Shown here one piece after another: positions 23,705-36,537 of a stretch of 64,000 bases of DNA. The DNA comes from Mermis nigrescens (Eukaryota; Nematoda; Enoplea; Mermithida; Mermithidae). The DNA lies in the NCBI GenBank assembly GCA_036768485.1, contig JAVLUZ010000341.1, positions 2,039,658 to 2,103,657 of the forward strand, in the 5' to 3' direction. Each line of letters opens with the position of its first letter. Position 1 is the first letter of the stretch. Under the pieces are notes generated by a model that saw nothing but the letters and a program-made list of their open reading frames with translations, had not been told where the DNA came from and ran no database searches. A program made the position numbers and the translations under genes.

Positions 23705-25860
23705 TGGCTTTTGGTGTACATTTCATTTTCACACAATTTGCGAATTTTAGTACATTTAAGCATATAACTTTTGATCAACTGGTATCATTCTGTAGCTTTT
23801 GATGTTTTCAAGCTATTATTCTGTGAGTTTCTGACATTTCAAAATTTTTTCAGTAAATAGCTAGAAAATTTAAGGTTCTTTCTAATGAGCTATGTCCTAA
23901 TGTTCTAAATCCTTCTAATTCATTCAGGAAAGTTCAAAAACTTCAAAATTATTCATTGTATTGTGAAGATGAATGTGTCATGAACACCTCCATGTATTTC
24001 CGCAAACTTACCACTGAGTTCAGGTATCACATAATCTAACTAAATTTTGATAGTGCCATGTATGCTGTCAGTGTTTGTCTGCACACATTGATAAACCAAA
24101 AATGTCAAAACATTTCAACAGCCCATCATAAGAGAAGTTCAACATTTGGAGTTCTGCCTAATTATATACTTAAAGGCCTATAATTATTAGTAAATCTAGA
24201 AATATTTCTGTCTTCAAAATATGCACTTCATAACAGTTCACGTTGTTTCACACAATTTGAGAATTTTTAGTTACATTTGAGCGCTTAACCTCTGATCTGA
24301 CGCTGGGTATTTGTTAATAAAATAAATACAATAAATGATCACAATTCATTTCAAAGCTTGCTCAAAAAATAGTCCATGTTTCTCCCAACCTCCAGACGTT
24401 ACCAAGAGGGTCCCACTCACACACCTAGACTTGCCAAGGTCTCAGATCAAAAATCTAGTCATTTGGAAAATAACACTTAAAAATGAATAAATAACACATG
24501 TTCTGGTATTGCCAGGGGGCATACAGAATTTCAAAAATGTCATTAGGTTTGCACGAAACTGAAAACCACAATTGAAAAAAACTGTCTTTGAACATTCAAA
24601 AATGTATAAGATACACAATCATGCGTGAGCAGCAAGAAATTCTGAAGTTAAGATTTGCCAGAGATCAAAAATGGCCTTAAAACGATGGTATCAGTGATAA
24701 AAACAGCCTGACATTCTCAATAAACTTATCCATTGGCATCAAAAAATTCACGAAAAAACGAGAAAAATACCACCCATTAAGATTCTGAAAGTATTTTGAT
24801 TTCTGGGGGGCAGCACAGTTTCTGGTATACCCCCTATTACAAGTGTGAATTACAATCTGCAACATGGGTAACTTCATATCACAAAATCATGAGAATCAAG
24901 CTTTTCTAACAACACATAGGTCAATACATTGTCTTTCTCTCAGTAAAACACGCATTGCAGTAAAAAGAGGGTACTAAGAAAGCTTGCCACATAGAGAACT
25001 GCCGGCCCTTTACAGCAAACTGCAAAAAACAGAGCAACTGGATCACTGGATCTGGAGGCTTGTTAAAAGTAGAGGTTGACAAAACATGCCTACAGTGTGA
25101 GAGTCAGTCAAAGCTGATGAGCCTGCTCACCATCAAATAACTCGTTTCAGTGAAGTGGGGTTTGTTTGAGATGAACTCAAGAGCCACTGGGACGAGTTTG
25201 TGATGAAGCTGAGTGTCTAGATAGACATTTTTGGAATGAAAGTATTTTGCAAAAAAAGTATAGCCTAACATGCCTACAGTAGCATACTAGAGCTCAAAAA
25301 AGTGTGCTTAACACTTATTTACTAAAGTATACAGGTTAAGTTTCATATTTTGAAAAGCATACAATACTTTTGACATTTTTGTGCCCTGAATTTCATCCGT
25401 TTTGTTTTCGTGTTTCTAGAATAAGTTCGATCCTGCAATTTTAATTTAAATTTTTCTTCCAATATAGCTGCCCTCATGCATAGGTATGCATTGCACTCGC
25501 TACTTATTTTCATATTTTCAAATGTTTAGTCACATTTTAGAAAGCCTCAAAAGCTCGTTTGAATGATATACTATTTGTTTTGATTTTACTAAAGAAATCC
25601 AGTTTTTTCAGCATTAAACTTAATTGTAGAGAAGGCTGTCATGTTGCAGCTTTTTAGTGTTTTCAATTATTATTCTGTCTCAAGTTTTTAACATATTGTA
25701 AGCCTATGAAACTTTTGCAGTAAATAGCTAGAAAGGCTGATGTTCTTTCTCAGCGAGCTATGTCTCATGTTCTGAATCCTTCTAGTTCATTCAGGAAAGT
25801 TCAAAAACCTCAAAATTATTCATTGTATTGCTAGAAGCTGCATGAGTTTTTAATATAAAT
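23705..25860 (-). repeat. Two diverged copies of an hAT-associated repeat
   Basis: Bases 23705-23970 and about 24225-25860 each match, in reverse orientation, parts of 58900-59735, which leads into the hAT transposase relic at 59890. Shared landmarks include GAACTTTCCTGAA..AACTAGAAGGATTC (as complement), CTATTTACTG, and the 'GGTGAGCAGGTTCATCAGC' block. The first copy lacks the middle. A partial MITE-like segment lies at about 24655-24850. No transposase is seen here. Confidence 0.65.
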
Positions 25861-25889
25861 TTAACTTTCGTGATGTATGGGCTAAGAAC

Positions 25890-26167
25890 CACATGTGGGC
25901 GTTCGTAGAGGGAGTTCTGGGGGTGTATGTACACCTCCTTAGAGAGTTGAAATAACCCACAGAAGTCTCAAATACCCCCCCCGAATTCAAATTTTGAAAA
26001 TTTTTGTGTTTTAACGATTTTTTGATGCCATTGAGTAAATGCTCAATGCTGTGAAACGTGCAATAGGTGTTTTTTTACCATATGACCAATTTTGAGACCA
26101 TTTTTTGACCTTTTGAAAATTTTCCTCTACCCACCCCCCAGAATTTTGGTGCTGCCACACCTATGTG
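25890..26167 (-). mobile_element. MITE, CATACxTGGGC family, copy 3
   Basis: Ends CACATGTGGGC and GCCACACCTATGTG. Interior landmarks are in reverse orientation: CCCGAATTCAAATTTTGAAA, TTTTTTGATGCCATTGAG, GACCATTTTTTGACCTTTT. The flanks share only CT-AGA, so the target duplication is decayed. Confidence 0.7.
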
Positions 26168-27085
26168 CTTAGACAACTTCCAACAATTTTTTGTAATTAG
26201 CACCTGAAATGCATCTGCATGCTGTTCCTTGTAGCTCGATGTCTTTCCATATTCAGTAATGCCCAATGGTTGCAGAACAGTATCAGCAATCACTGCGCCG
26301 AAGAGTTCAGAAGATTTTCATTACATTTTTCTATATGCTTGGTGACGGTGTCTCATAAATGGTTTTGAATGGTTTTTGTTCTATCATTCGCGATAGCTTC
26401 ACAAACTTTATCTAGATACAAGGCCATGTTGAACCCAAAAATCTGATCATTTGCATGGCAAGCAATTTCTTTAGTGCAATAACTACTGATCACATTATGT
26501 TAAGCTTCTACACGCAACTGATTTTCACACAATTCTCTTTCATCAGATAGCCGATATCTTCCCTGTCAATTTCTGCATGTTTTTATTTAGTGTGAAGCCT
26601 TTGGTAAGCAAGGGTTTCAAGTTTTTCAGGAGTAGAAAGCAGGCTTAACTGAAGCTGCATGAGCATTGTTTTCTTCATTCATCCAGAGCTTTTAAGTAGA
26701 CTACAGTTTTTAAAATATATTTGCACCCACAGAGGCCATTTTCAAAATTTCAAATAATAGTTACATCATAGCCAGTGGTATGTGAGATTCTTTCCCTAAA
26801 TCCATGCATGAGCCTCTTTGCAGGAATACTTTTCCTTGTTCCTTGCAGTGATAATAGCAGCCATAAAAATCCTATACTGTATTTGCCTCTTAACAATATC
26901 TGTCAACGAGTTGCGCAGGCAGGTCATGTTATTTTTTTCTTGTTGTTCCATCCTTCGTGAATGCTGAATATGTTTACCTATTTTTTTACTCTTAGATTTT
27001 GTACGTTTCTGTGGAAATAGGCATAGAAGAGGTAATTTCAGTGAAATTTGTTAGTTTTCCTCAATTATCCAGTGGTCCATCCTTA
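26168..27085. other. No gene recognised
   Basis: The minus strand of 26168-26480 reads fairly openly but with stops, and matches no family I know. The remainder is AT-rich. Confidence 0.35.
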
Positions 27086-27339
27086 CATAGAGCCGCAGGA
27101 AGGTTCTGGGGGGAGTTGCAGGAGTTCTGAAGGTCGAAAAATGGCCTTAAAATGGTGTTATGGCGATAAAGACTCCAGTGTTCCGACGTTTTCTCATCGA
27201 GCACTATCCATCGGCATCAAAATATTGCGAAAAAAGTGAAAAAGATTTTCGAAAATTGAATTCTGGGGGGTATTCTGATTTCTGGGGGATATTTTGGTTT
27301 CTGGGGGTGCACACACCCCAAAGCCTCCCTTGGAATGTG
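27086..27339 (+). mobile_element. MITE, CATACxTGGGC family, copy 4
   Basis: Has GTTCTGGGGGGAGTTGC, GGTCGAAAAATGGCCTTAAA, ACTATCCATCGGCATCAAA and TTGAATTCTGGGGGGTATT. The termini are diverged and no target duplication is clear. Confidence 0.65.
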
Positions 27340-27984
27340 GTGGTCATGATTAGTGATATGCCTGTCTGCGGGTGTGCCCATGAGTACAATACAATAAAAT
27401 CAAAGGTCTACTACTGATTTTACTAGTTCCAAATGGGTTGTTCGCTGATGAATGTTTGGTCTTTGGCCCAAGGTGGTAATCCAGTTATAACTCATGTGAT
27501 AGGCCGCCATTCATGCTCGCTTTCAGCATATAGTAGAGCATTTTTTGATTTTAGCAGTATGAAAGCAAAAATGCTAGTATCCAGGAATGCTATCAAAAAG
27601 GTATTGCTCTGTTATTCCCAGGATAAAAGACATTGCTTCTCTAAAAATGTCCAGGTCAGAAATCTGACCCAATGCAGTTGCAACATGTGCAGGCTTCTAA
27701 GAAAGGTACAACATCCTGCAGATTGTAGAAAATTAGATAGTCAACTTCAGTGTTGTTTCGTATTATATTTTCTCAGTATTGCTGGAATTCATGCATAATC
27801 TAACAGTGCTGATGCATGTATTGATAAGTGAGTGTAGAATCACTTCAGGAGGCATGACTGTGTCTAACAATTTTTAAAATGAATGTAAGCACATTGATTA
27901 ATAAAAGTTTGCTTTACGATAATTTGTCTTGTATGCTCTCATGAGATGACGTCTAAACTGAGAACCCCGGCTGCAACATGTGTA
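27340..27984. other. No gene recognised
   Basis: A 121-codon frame at 27433-27798 has no recognisable domain. Its position between transposons and lack of motifs make it doubtful. Confidence 0.35.
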
Positions 27985-28674
27985 TAGGGTGCCCAGATAC
28001 CTTTGGTCAAAAATCAGGACGTTTGAAAAAAGTAGCTCTTTTCAAAATAACGTTTATTACTACAATAAAACATATAAATTCACATCTTTACTGTTAGACG
28101 ATATCTGATTCAGCAAGTTATCGTCACCCTAAATCTTTATACATTTACACCACATGATAAAAATTATTTTAATTTGAAGCAAGCCACTGCTTTTTGCACT
28201 GGGAAAATACTCGATTTCCACAGCCTACGCGTTTGATGTAGGAATCGAAAAAATTAGCTATCCAGTTTTCAAATCAACAAATTTTTTGGTTTGAAACAAA
28301 GTGGACCATTTTTATCAATCGAAAAATTATTAAATTCATCAGAAGAAGCTTCAGTAATGAGTACCAGTCTAATTTGTTTCATTAACAAATAAACTTTTCA
28401 TATTTAATTTCTGACCAGAGCGGTTAATAGTGCAGTTTAAATTTCATGTGATTTGGTCAGCTTTAATGAACAGAGCAATCTTGTTTATAGTAATGAACCG
28501 AGCGCAACATAATTTTACTTTACGCTCAGCGTTATTATCTTAAAATTTTTAAAAGTTTGGGACAAATCAAGACAGGAACTCATTTCAGGACAAAATCAGG
28601 ACATTTCTAGGATCAGGACGAGCTTCTACAAAATCAGTACAATGCTGATAAAATCAGTACATCTGGGCACCCTT
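27985..28674. mobile_element. hAT-type non-autonomous element, complete, 690 bp
   Basis: TIRs TAGGGTGCCCAGAT and ATCTGGGCACCCTT (one terminal mismatch). It is flanked by CATGTGTA (27977-27984) and CATATGTA (28675-28682), an 8-bp target duplication with one change, the hAT hallmark. Its right part, inverted, matches 10857-11241 at high identity. No intact transposase ORF. Confidence 0.9.
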
Positions 28675-28682
28675 CATATGTA

Positions 28683-31189
28683 CTAACATCAAAGAACTTG
28701 GAAATGCTAGTAGTTGCAAAATATTTGTACTTGTTTTGCAAAAATTACTTTAGATTATGATTTGTTTTCAGAATCACTGCGCACTTGTTGAATGAATTAC
28801 CATAAATATATTGCATTAATAAATTACTATTTTTCCTGAATTGAATTTAGGACATGTATGTTGAGGTACAATATCAATGTAATATTTGTATGAATCAATT
28901 TATTGATTGAGCCTTTTCTCATCTAAAATTGACTTCATGCTCCTTATCACTATGCTTCACTAAAGCTTATTTTTTGCATCAAAGCCTCAATAACATGTTA
29001 AAATGTTGATAAAATATAATTTTTGTATTGAATTTTCAGATGATTGCAAAGAGACATTAAATAAATAATGAATTTATTATCTTTAAAATTTCGTCTGAAG
29101 TCTAAAATTATCTGCTTGCACTGCTCCAAGAAATAGGCTGATGCTTCATGACCAAATCCAATTTTCAAAGAAATTTCCATACATTTTTTGACAAGGTTAG
29201 CTTAAAATAGTCTATTAAATTGCTAAATTGTTGTTCACTTGCAACATGTACTTCATATTCCAGTCTCAGAATTTATTTCTTCAGCTGATAAATTCTGCCA
29301 CAATACTATGCTTTGTTTTGCCATGCTTTTAATGAACTTTTACATGGTTATTCAATAGTCTGCTCTACTAAAAGATTGCCTGCACATAAAGCAGATATCC
29401 ATGTAAACACTAAATATGTATCTGAAGCAGCAATTGGTGGAGTATTTATAAATCAGTATATAGGATACCAATAAAAGTCAACATTTGCTTGAATAGTTTT
29501 TGGCATTATTTGTCAAGAAAGTTCAAAAACAATGTTGACTTAAAATATCCCAGTATACACTGTGCCAAACAACTGAAAAATGAAAATTATCATTCCACAA
29601 TTTCTGATTATCTTGAGTCATCTGCATTGTGTGTTGCTTTATAGCTATGTTTTCATGAAGTTCTACATATGAGCATCATTTTATAAAATTTCATACTCGG
29701 CACCACAAAAGTTCAACACTAGATATTTGCCAGTATTCCCTCATGCAATGTCTAGAGGACACAAATTCTACTTTAATATCAATTTTTGGTATTGCAATTT
29801 TTTGGCCACCTTTTTACTTCATTTACTGCATTTGTTACTTGAACTAGTTTTTTTAATTGTGTGAAATTGTCTTTGCATGCTACCACTAACTGATCCCTCC
29901 ATTTATACAACTTTTAAGGAAACAGCCAGAGTGACTGCATCTACTTGGGAAAAGTTCTTTTTAATTCTGAAAAATGTTACTTAAACTTTCCAAGTAATTA
30001 TTAGTTACTTGATTACATTTATATGCTTGATACAGCACATCATTCACAGCTTTAGTTGTCCAAATAAGGCAATCAACACTTGTCAACTTTCTCCCCTAAT
30101 ATATACGGGGCAGTTGGGCTAATCTTTAGGAAGGAGTTTTGTCCTCCAGAAGAGTGAGTTTGATGTGATCAGGCTTCAATTTTAAAGAATTTTAGTTATC
30201 ACATATCTTTCAGCAATCTCTGAAATACACATTTAGAGAATAATTCCTTTTTAAATTGAATGATTGCTCACAAGACAAGTATATTTACTGCTGCTACATG
30301 CTGCACTCAAGTTGAGTAACTAGCACCTCACATTTAATCAAAAACAAGGGGCTTATGAAGAACATATAAACCTGGATCCAAAATGTGTAGAATTACCATG
30401 CTCTGCCTAACCTACTTTAGGGTGTTGTAAAGAACTTATCACATACGAGTGCATGGAGTTTGCAGCTTTGCACTTTGGAAGCTGTAGTTGGTCTGAATCG
30501 GCTTTCCAAAAATATTACAGGAATCTGCCAGGAATCTACCGTATACCTCTGTTTCAAAATAGTTGTTTCAGACACTTGCCCAAAGAAATGCTTACATGGT
30601 AAAATATGAAATTAGCTAGTAATGCTCCAGCATATAGTACATTTTATATAAGACTTGCCCTGGCCGTTTTTGGTTTAGACCCATCCCTGGCTGGGTTCGA
30701 TTTTTAGGCCCAATCAATCACTGCCTACCCCCAGATCATGCACTGACAACACTCCACCAGAATTTAGGCACTGGTGTTGTATTGTAGTAGGATCTCATTT
30801 GCATAAATTTTGCAGATTAAAATTGTCAGTTTGAGATCTTTTGGGTTGAATGACAGCTTTGCTGTAATGCCTGGCAAGGATATGAAATTGTTCTGTATTA
30901 GAGAGAAAGAAGGCAGAAAAGCTAAATATTTTGAAAATTACTTCTGCCACTCTTTCTAAAAATCAAGGAATGAAATGTTAAATTATATGAGCAGAATATA
31001 AAAAATTATTGGATTACTCTCATTTTGTGCAACTTGCCAAACCACGGATGGCAATCCCATGAATTTTCAAAGTCCACTGATGTCTGTAGAAGTTATCCAC
31101 TTAATTATAAATGGCAGTCATCAAAGTATCAGAATGATACACACACAGTTATTTGCTTGTGAAGTGATGAAAGACCTTGCTTCATTAGT
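28683..31189. other. 2.5-kb AT-rich region, nothing recognised
   Basis: No open frame above about 60 codons with a motif, no terminal repeats and no RNA gene seen. It could be intronic or ancient intergenic sequence. Confidence 0.4.
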
Positions 31190-31375
31190 AGTGATGTAAA
31201 AGATCATCTGGATCTGATCTTTTATCCAGATTCAGATCCAGATCCAGATAATCTGGATTGGGATCTGGTTATTTTCTGATCAGGTTATCTGATCTGGATC
31301 TGGATCTGCCAGGAAATCAGAACTCGATCTTTATCTGGATCTGTTTAGTCAAGTTATATCTGGTTAAAGAGATCA
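31190..31375. repeat. Degenerate GGATCT/CCAGAT simple repeat
   Basis: Irregular repetition of ATCTGGATCTG and its complement, giving many small inverted pairs. Confidence 0.75.
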
Positions 31376-31550
31376 GAAAGTTATTTTTGCGCAATGGTAT
31401 TCTTTTTGTTTTACGATTTACTGTAGGTAGGTTATCTAAGTAGTTGTAGCCTTACATGCACATAGGCTTGGGGGTTCTGCAGAAGGTTTTTACCCACCCC
31501 CAAATCTGTGTTGACCTTTCCCCCAGAATGGCCCATAAAGTGCCACTGAC

Positions 31551-31813
31551 CATACGTGGGGCAGCAAGAAAATTCTGAGGGGGTTGCTGAATTTTTTTGA
31601 AGGTCGAAATATGGCCTTAAAAATGGTGGTTATGGCGATACTGAAAACACTACATTTTTCGACGTTTCTCATCAAGCACTATCCATTGGCATCCAAAAAA
31701 TTGCGAAAAAGCGAAAAAAAATTTTCAAAAATTGAATTCTGGGGGGGTATTTTGATTTCTGGGGGGCATTTTTGGTTTTTCTGGGGTGCCACCCCCAAAC
31801 CACGCCAGGTGTG
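31551..31813 (+). mobile_element. MITE, CATACxTGGGC family, copy 5 with perfect 8-bp target duplication
   Basis: Begins CATACGTGGGGCAGCAAG and ends CACGCCAGGTGTG. CCACTGAC occurs at 31543-31550 and 31814-31821, a perfect target duplication that fixes both ends. 263 bp, non-coding; a good reference copy for the family. Confidence 0.9.
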
Positions 31814-31821
31814 CCACTGAC

Positions 31822-32254
31822 CACCCTTAATTTTTTAGTTTTGAGAAAGAAATTTTAAAGCTTTGCAGAAAAGAAACATAAGTGATAAAAATGTATTAAA
31901 GGTTGTTTTTTCCACATAAATGATCATCAGAATTGACTCGTGAGAGACTTTATTGCCTAAAAATTGGAACATTTTGAATTTTTTCGAGAAGCTCTTGTTG
32001 AAAAAGTTGTTTCAGAGGATGCACAACATCAAGAAACGTCTATAAGCAATGTTTTCAGTGCCCATAGTGACCTTTTTATTGCTTTTTTTTATGTTTGAAA
32101 AAAATTAAGCTTGACCCTGCCTAGAATTTCTATGCTGTACATGTATGGTTTTAGTAGGTGCATCTGTCATTTTTCATGAATTTTAATAGTGTTTTCCTTT
32201 GTTGAATTGGAATTAAGCAGATTTCTTAATAGTATTGCATTTCGTGTTGTCAAT
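31822..32254. other. No gene; end fragment of a MITE at 32095-32150
   Basis: TGACCCTGCCTAGAATTT and TGTACATGTATGG at 32110-32150 resemble a MITE end. The rest is unassigned. Confidence 0.4.
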
Positions 32255-32435
32255 GTTGTAAGAGATAAGGATTTTTGCAAGATAAAAGATAAGAGATAAA
32301 GTTGAAATTTCAAAAATCTAGAAGATAAAGATAAAGATTAAAAATTAAGAAAGATAAAGATAAAGACAATTTGCAAGATAAAGGAATCAAAAAAGTCAAA
32401 GATGAAGCATAGAAAGATAAAGTGTAAATATGGTT
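32255..32435. repeat. Degenerate AGATAA purine repeat
   Basis: AGATAAAGATAAAGA-type repeats with interruptions. Confidence 0.75.
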
Positions 32436-32936
32436 GCCTGGACCTATTTGACTGATGTACATAAACGTGGGGTTGAAGTGCAATAAATGAGGTGGGTGAT
32501 GCAAAGCGGCCAAAGGCGTTAAGCTACATAAATGTAGGTTTGGGGGTTTACCCGTGGTACCTGATTGACACACGTACCTACCACTACTACTGGCTGACAG
32601 CAAGTCACTTCTTTCTTTTCACAAGCATCAAAACCCTGCTCTGTGCAACTGTATACAAAGTATAGTCGCAACAGTTATTGATTTTTTCAAACTTCTTATT
32701 TTTCCCAGGATTAGACTTATAGGCTGCTTCATTTATTCGAGAGCTTTTTAGTTAATTTCTTTAAAAGCTACAGTAACCAAAACAAGACAAATTACTGTAA
32801 TTCGGCAGATCAGATAAGTGAGGGCAAGTGGCTGGAATTCTTCCATTTTTAATGCACTAATCCGCCCAGATAAATTTAATTCAGGCATTTAATCAGTGCT
32901 GGGGCATACTACAGTAAGTGCGCTAAACAAAAAGCT
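32436..32936. other. No gene recognised
   Basis: The minus-strand frame at 32310-32603 partly reads the AGATAA repeat and is not credible. Otherwise nothing is identified. Confidence 0.35.
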
Positions 32937-33005
32937 GTTAACTGGAAATGAACCCGGGTTGCTTCGACTACAAGCAGAGGTTTTACCACTAAGCTATGCG
33001 GGACT
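32937..33005 (-). ncRNA. tRNA-like sequence (tRNA pseudogene or SINE head)
   Basis: On the minus strand it begins GTCCCGCATAGCTTAGTGG, with an A-box-like TAGCTTAGTGGTAAAACC and a B-box-like GGGTTCATTTCC. A 5-bp anticodon stem TGCTT/AAGCA encloses a 7-base loop with AGT at the anticodon position. The acceptor and T stems are poorly paired, so a functional tRNA is unlikely. Confidence 0.4.
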
Positions 33006-33027
33006 TTGTGACATTAGCATGCATGGC

Positions 33028-33044
33028 NNNNNNNNNNNNNNNNN
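33028..33044. other. 17-base assembly gap
   Basis: Seventeen Ns exactly at the left terminus of the 33045-38048 foldback element; the next bases are TAGGCGTC. Confidence 0.99.
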
Positions 33045-33069
33045 TAGGCGTCTTGTATTAATTCATGGC

Positions 33070-33660
33070 CCAGTAAAGAACTCCTGAAGAAGTTCTATAG
33101 AAGTTCTATAGACGTTCGATAAAGAACTTCAAATAAGTTCTATAGAAGTCATAGTGGAAGACTGTCAAACTTCAAAGAAGTTATATAGAAGTTCCGATGA
33201 AGAACCTAGCAGAAGTTCTATAGAAGCTCGATAAAGAACTTCAAAGAAGTTCTATGGAAGACTGTCAAACTTCGAAGAAGTTCTATAGAAAATGATAAAG
33301 AACTTGAAGAAGTTCTATAGAAGTTCGATAAAATAACTTTGATCGAAGCTCTATAGAAGACTGTCGAACTTCGATAAGACGCTAATTGAAGTTCGATAAA
33401 TTTTTAATAGAATCCCCGATAGAATGCACATCGGAAGCTCGTCTAACTTCGAGACAAAAGTGCTGCAATTCCGTAATAGAACCCCGAGGTTCTGCAAATC
33501 GCGGAAGTTCGGCCCAAAGTTCGGATGGGGTCCTCTTTTGAACTTCGATAGTGAGCAAACCGAAGTTCGACAGATCTTTTATAGAACTTCAAGTCGGGGT
33601 TCAAAGAGACCAAAAAATGAGGTCATAGAACTTTTGAGTGAGCAAATAGCAAGGGTCATT
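33070..33660. repeat. GAAGTTCTATAGAAGTTCGAT minisatellite, left arm
   Basis: Irregular units of about 20-32 bp combine AAGAACTTCGAAGAAGTTC and TCTATAGAAGTTCGATA. The motif is largely self-complementary (GAAC..TTC). Units decay toward the inner side. Confidence 0.85.
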
Positions 33661-34421
33661 TAAATTTTAATAGGTACCTAAGTACCTATACATATGTAGC
33701 TCCTAATACATGCTTCCTTGTTGGATAATAACCTTGAATTGTATTGATTTTCGGTATCCCATTTCCGAGTCATGTGAAACAGACTATAATTATCATGCGA
33801 TGCGCCTACATAATTTATGCTCATCTTTATTGGCGATAGCATGACCTTGCACTCATCTGTTTAGCTACCCAAAGATGTTTTTCTATACGCACCTTCAAAA
33901 CGTTCTCGCTAGAAAAAGATCTACGACTTGACTTGATTGACATTTGGAAATCCAGAAAGATGTTTAATTACAAGAAATGGAATAAGGCAAAGCTTTTTTT
34001 GCAAGCATAAATCGATAAAATCAAAGCTCACGCTTATGTTTAATCGAGGATTTTTAATCTAAAATTTAATTTTGTCATTTTCAACCAAAGTTTACAGCTA
34101 TAAACAAAGCAGCACAATTGCGATTTAAATTCTAAAATTAGATGAGCGATATTTTTCCAATTTATAACGCTGGTTCGAAAGAAGCAGCTCTTTTCTAATA
34201 TTTAGTCTTAGCTTAATTTTATGATCCCTCAAAAAATGTTTTAAGTTCGAAAACATCAATTTTAAAGTTTTACGGCCATTTTAATTTTAAAAAATTGTTT
34301 TTACACGGCATATTATATTTAAAAAATGTAATAACTTTGAAATTAGTATTGAAATTTTAATTTTAAATGCCTTTTAAAATATTAACAATTTTTTAAATGA
34401 AGATGAAAACAACTGTGTAGG

Positions 34422-34591
34422 TATAGTCGGTTTGATGCAAGTTCGGTCGTTTTAAAACTATTTCCGGCACTGGCAGATTGCGATCATAGCATTTATCTGA
34501 TCTGATGTATAATTATCGTGAACCTCGGCTTAGTGTCGATTAAAATTCTTAGAATTTATGCACGAAGTTATTAATGAAACAGATTGGGTAC
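34422..34591. mobile_element. MITE, TATAGTCTGTTTCACATAAC family, diverged copy
   Basis: Begins TATAGTCGGTTTGATGCAAG and ends GTTATTAATGAAACAGATTG. The middle (GCACTGGCAGATTGCGATC, AATTTATGCAC) aligns with the better copy at 58633-58802. It lies just inside the foldback element's left arm. Confidence 0.7.
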
Positions 34592-35843
34592 CTACATAGT
34601 TTACGAAGCTGACATGCGCTATGCAGTAAGAAATATGCATAGTTATAGATAATTAATGAGCACAGCTTTTTTGCACATTAAGTAATATGTAATTCGGCTC
34701 TTTACTGTGTGTATGCGACGCTAAAAGCAGCATGTAGGGAGCGCACATTATGCTATATATCATTCCCAGTGCTTAAACTCGTTCGTGCCTAATAATGGGG
34801 TTGAGGTTGGCTGCTTTGACAGAAATCTATCCTACTGTAGTTCCACGTATTTGAGGACGAGGTCAACATCACAAACCTACATACATGTACGAGTATATGT
34901 ACGCACTCCATGCAGGAGTGCGTATGTACGCACTCCGTGCAGGCAGGCCGCTAATAAGGCATAAATTGTTTCATCCTGAGTGGAGAAAAAAATCTGTTTT
35001 TCTTCCTCATAACGTAGTATGGTGGCAGGGCCTAAAGGTAAAGTCTACAAAACGGAGTTCCGGAATGAAATTGGGAAACTTTATTCAGGTAGCCAATTCT
35101 AATTAATTGACTGAATTAGAAAAAGGATGGGTATACATTATGCGAGATAATCAAAAACAAGATGGAAAAATCAAATTTTTATTTCATTGTTTCGTGAACT
35201 TGGCGAAATTAAATTGAAATAAAAGAAAGTCAGCACTCAAGAAAGTGTAGGCTGAAAATTTTTCGATATACGTAGGTGCCTGATTTTCGGTTTTTTGACA
35301 AATGTCCTCAATTTAAAAACAACTTTAGAATAAATATGTCTTTACAGAATAATTATGTTGAGTTTTTTACAATCAAATACAATTAACAAACCATTTTCAC
35401 TGTTTTAACATGTGGTTTGAACCTTTAATGGTTTGCTTTATGATTTTCGGAGTTTTATCAATCAGTAAAAATTGTTCAATGAAACACATTACGTCGACAT
35501 GGATGCATTAAATGAATGAGGACATCGGCTAATTGGCCTGACTACGAATACAAATGCCCGTTCGTTAGATTGGGTTCCTAGAAAATATCGATTCTTGCCT
35601 TTCATATGAAAATTTTTACCTGCGCGTAGGTCGGACAGACTGTGTGTTCTGTCCGTTTGACCATCAGTATAGCATCTTGCGTTAAATAAGCATTGCCTAC
35701 ACATGCCACGATGACATGTCCAATGACCCCTGCCCTATCGTGATGTCCTTTCTACTCGCCATTGTTTGATTCAACTCATAAATCAACTCAAGCGCACATT
35801 CATGATTTGCTATACAGTGTAATACTAGCGAACGAGATGTCGC
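34592..35843. other. Interior of the foldback element, no gene recognised
   Basis: Unique-looking sequence. Includes a short TACGCACTCC.TGCAGG duplication near 34895-34945. No transposase motif in any frame. Confidence 0.4.
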
Positions 35844-36537
35844 CATACCTGGGCATGGCGGGTTTTGGGGTATGCGTATGCACCCTCAGAAGGTATGCGT
35901 ATGCACCCCCCAGAAACCAAATCTGGGGGGTGCACGGTATGTGGCCACCTCCAGAATTCAATTTTTGAAAATTTTTTTCGTTTTTTTCCGCAATCTTTTT
36001 GTGGCCAATGGATAGTGCTCGATGAGAAACGTGTTTTTTTCGTCATAACACCATACCTGGGCGTGGGGCGGTGGGTAGGGAAGGGGGTATGCATTCCCCC
36101 AGAAACCAAAGTACCCCCAGAATTCAATTTTTGATTTTTTTTGTTTTTTTTTCGCTATTTTGTGATGCCAATGGATAGTACTTGATGAGAAACGTTGAAA
36201 AATGGTGTTTTTTCGCAATACCATGCACCCCCCAGATTTTTTGACCTTTGAAAAAATCTTGCATTCCCCCACCAGAACTTTGGTGCCGCCCATACCTGGG
36301 AGTGGAGGGGGATTTAGGAGGTATGCACCCCCGATAAACCAAAACACCTCTCCCGAATTCGATTTTTGAAATTTTTTTGTCTCTTTCACAAGTTTTTGAT
36401 GTTAATGGATAGTTCTCGATAAGAAACGTTGAAAATTGTTTTTTCCGCCATATCATTATTTTCAAGGCCATTTTTTGACCTTTGAAAAAATCTTGCACCC
36501 CACCCCCCTCCCAGAACTTTGGTGGCGCCCACCTATG
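35844..36537 (-). mobile_element. Three head-to-tail MITEs of the CATACxTGGGC family
   Basis: Copies start CATACCTGGGC (35844), CATACCTGGGC (36052) and CATACCTGGGAG (36291). Only the third has a full right end (CCCACCTATG, 36537); the first two lack theirs and fuse to the next copy. The outside flanks GATGTCGC and GTGGTCGC agree at 6 of 8 bases, as if the whole array occupied one insertion site. Confidence 0.8.

Noticed and set aside
27433..27798. 121-codon ORF as a host exon
   Set aside because: No domain, no clear splice context, and transposon remnants on both sides; it cannot be supported.
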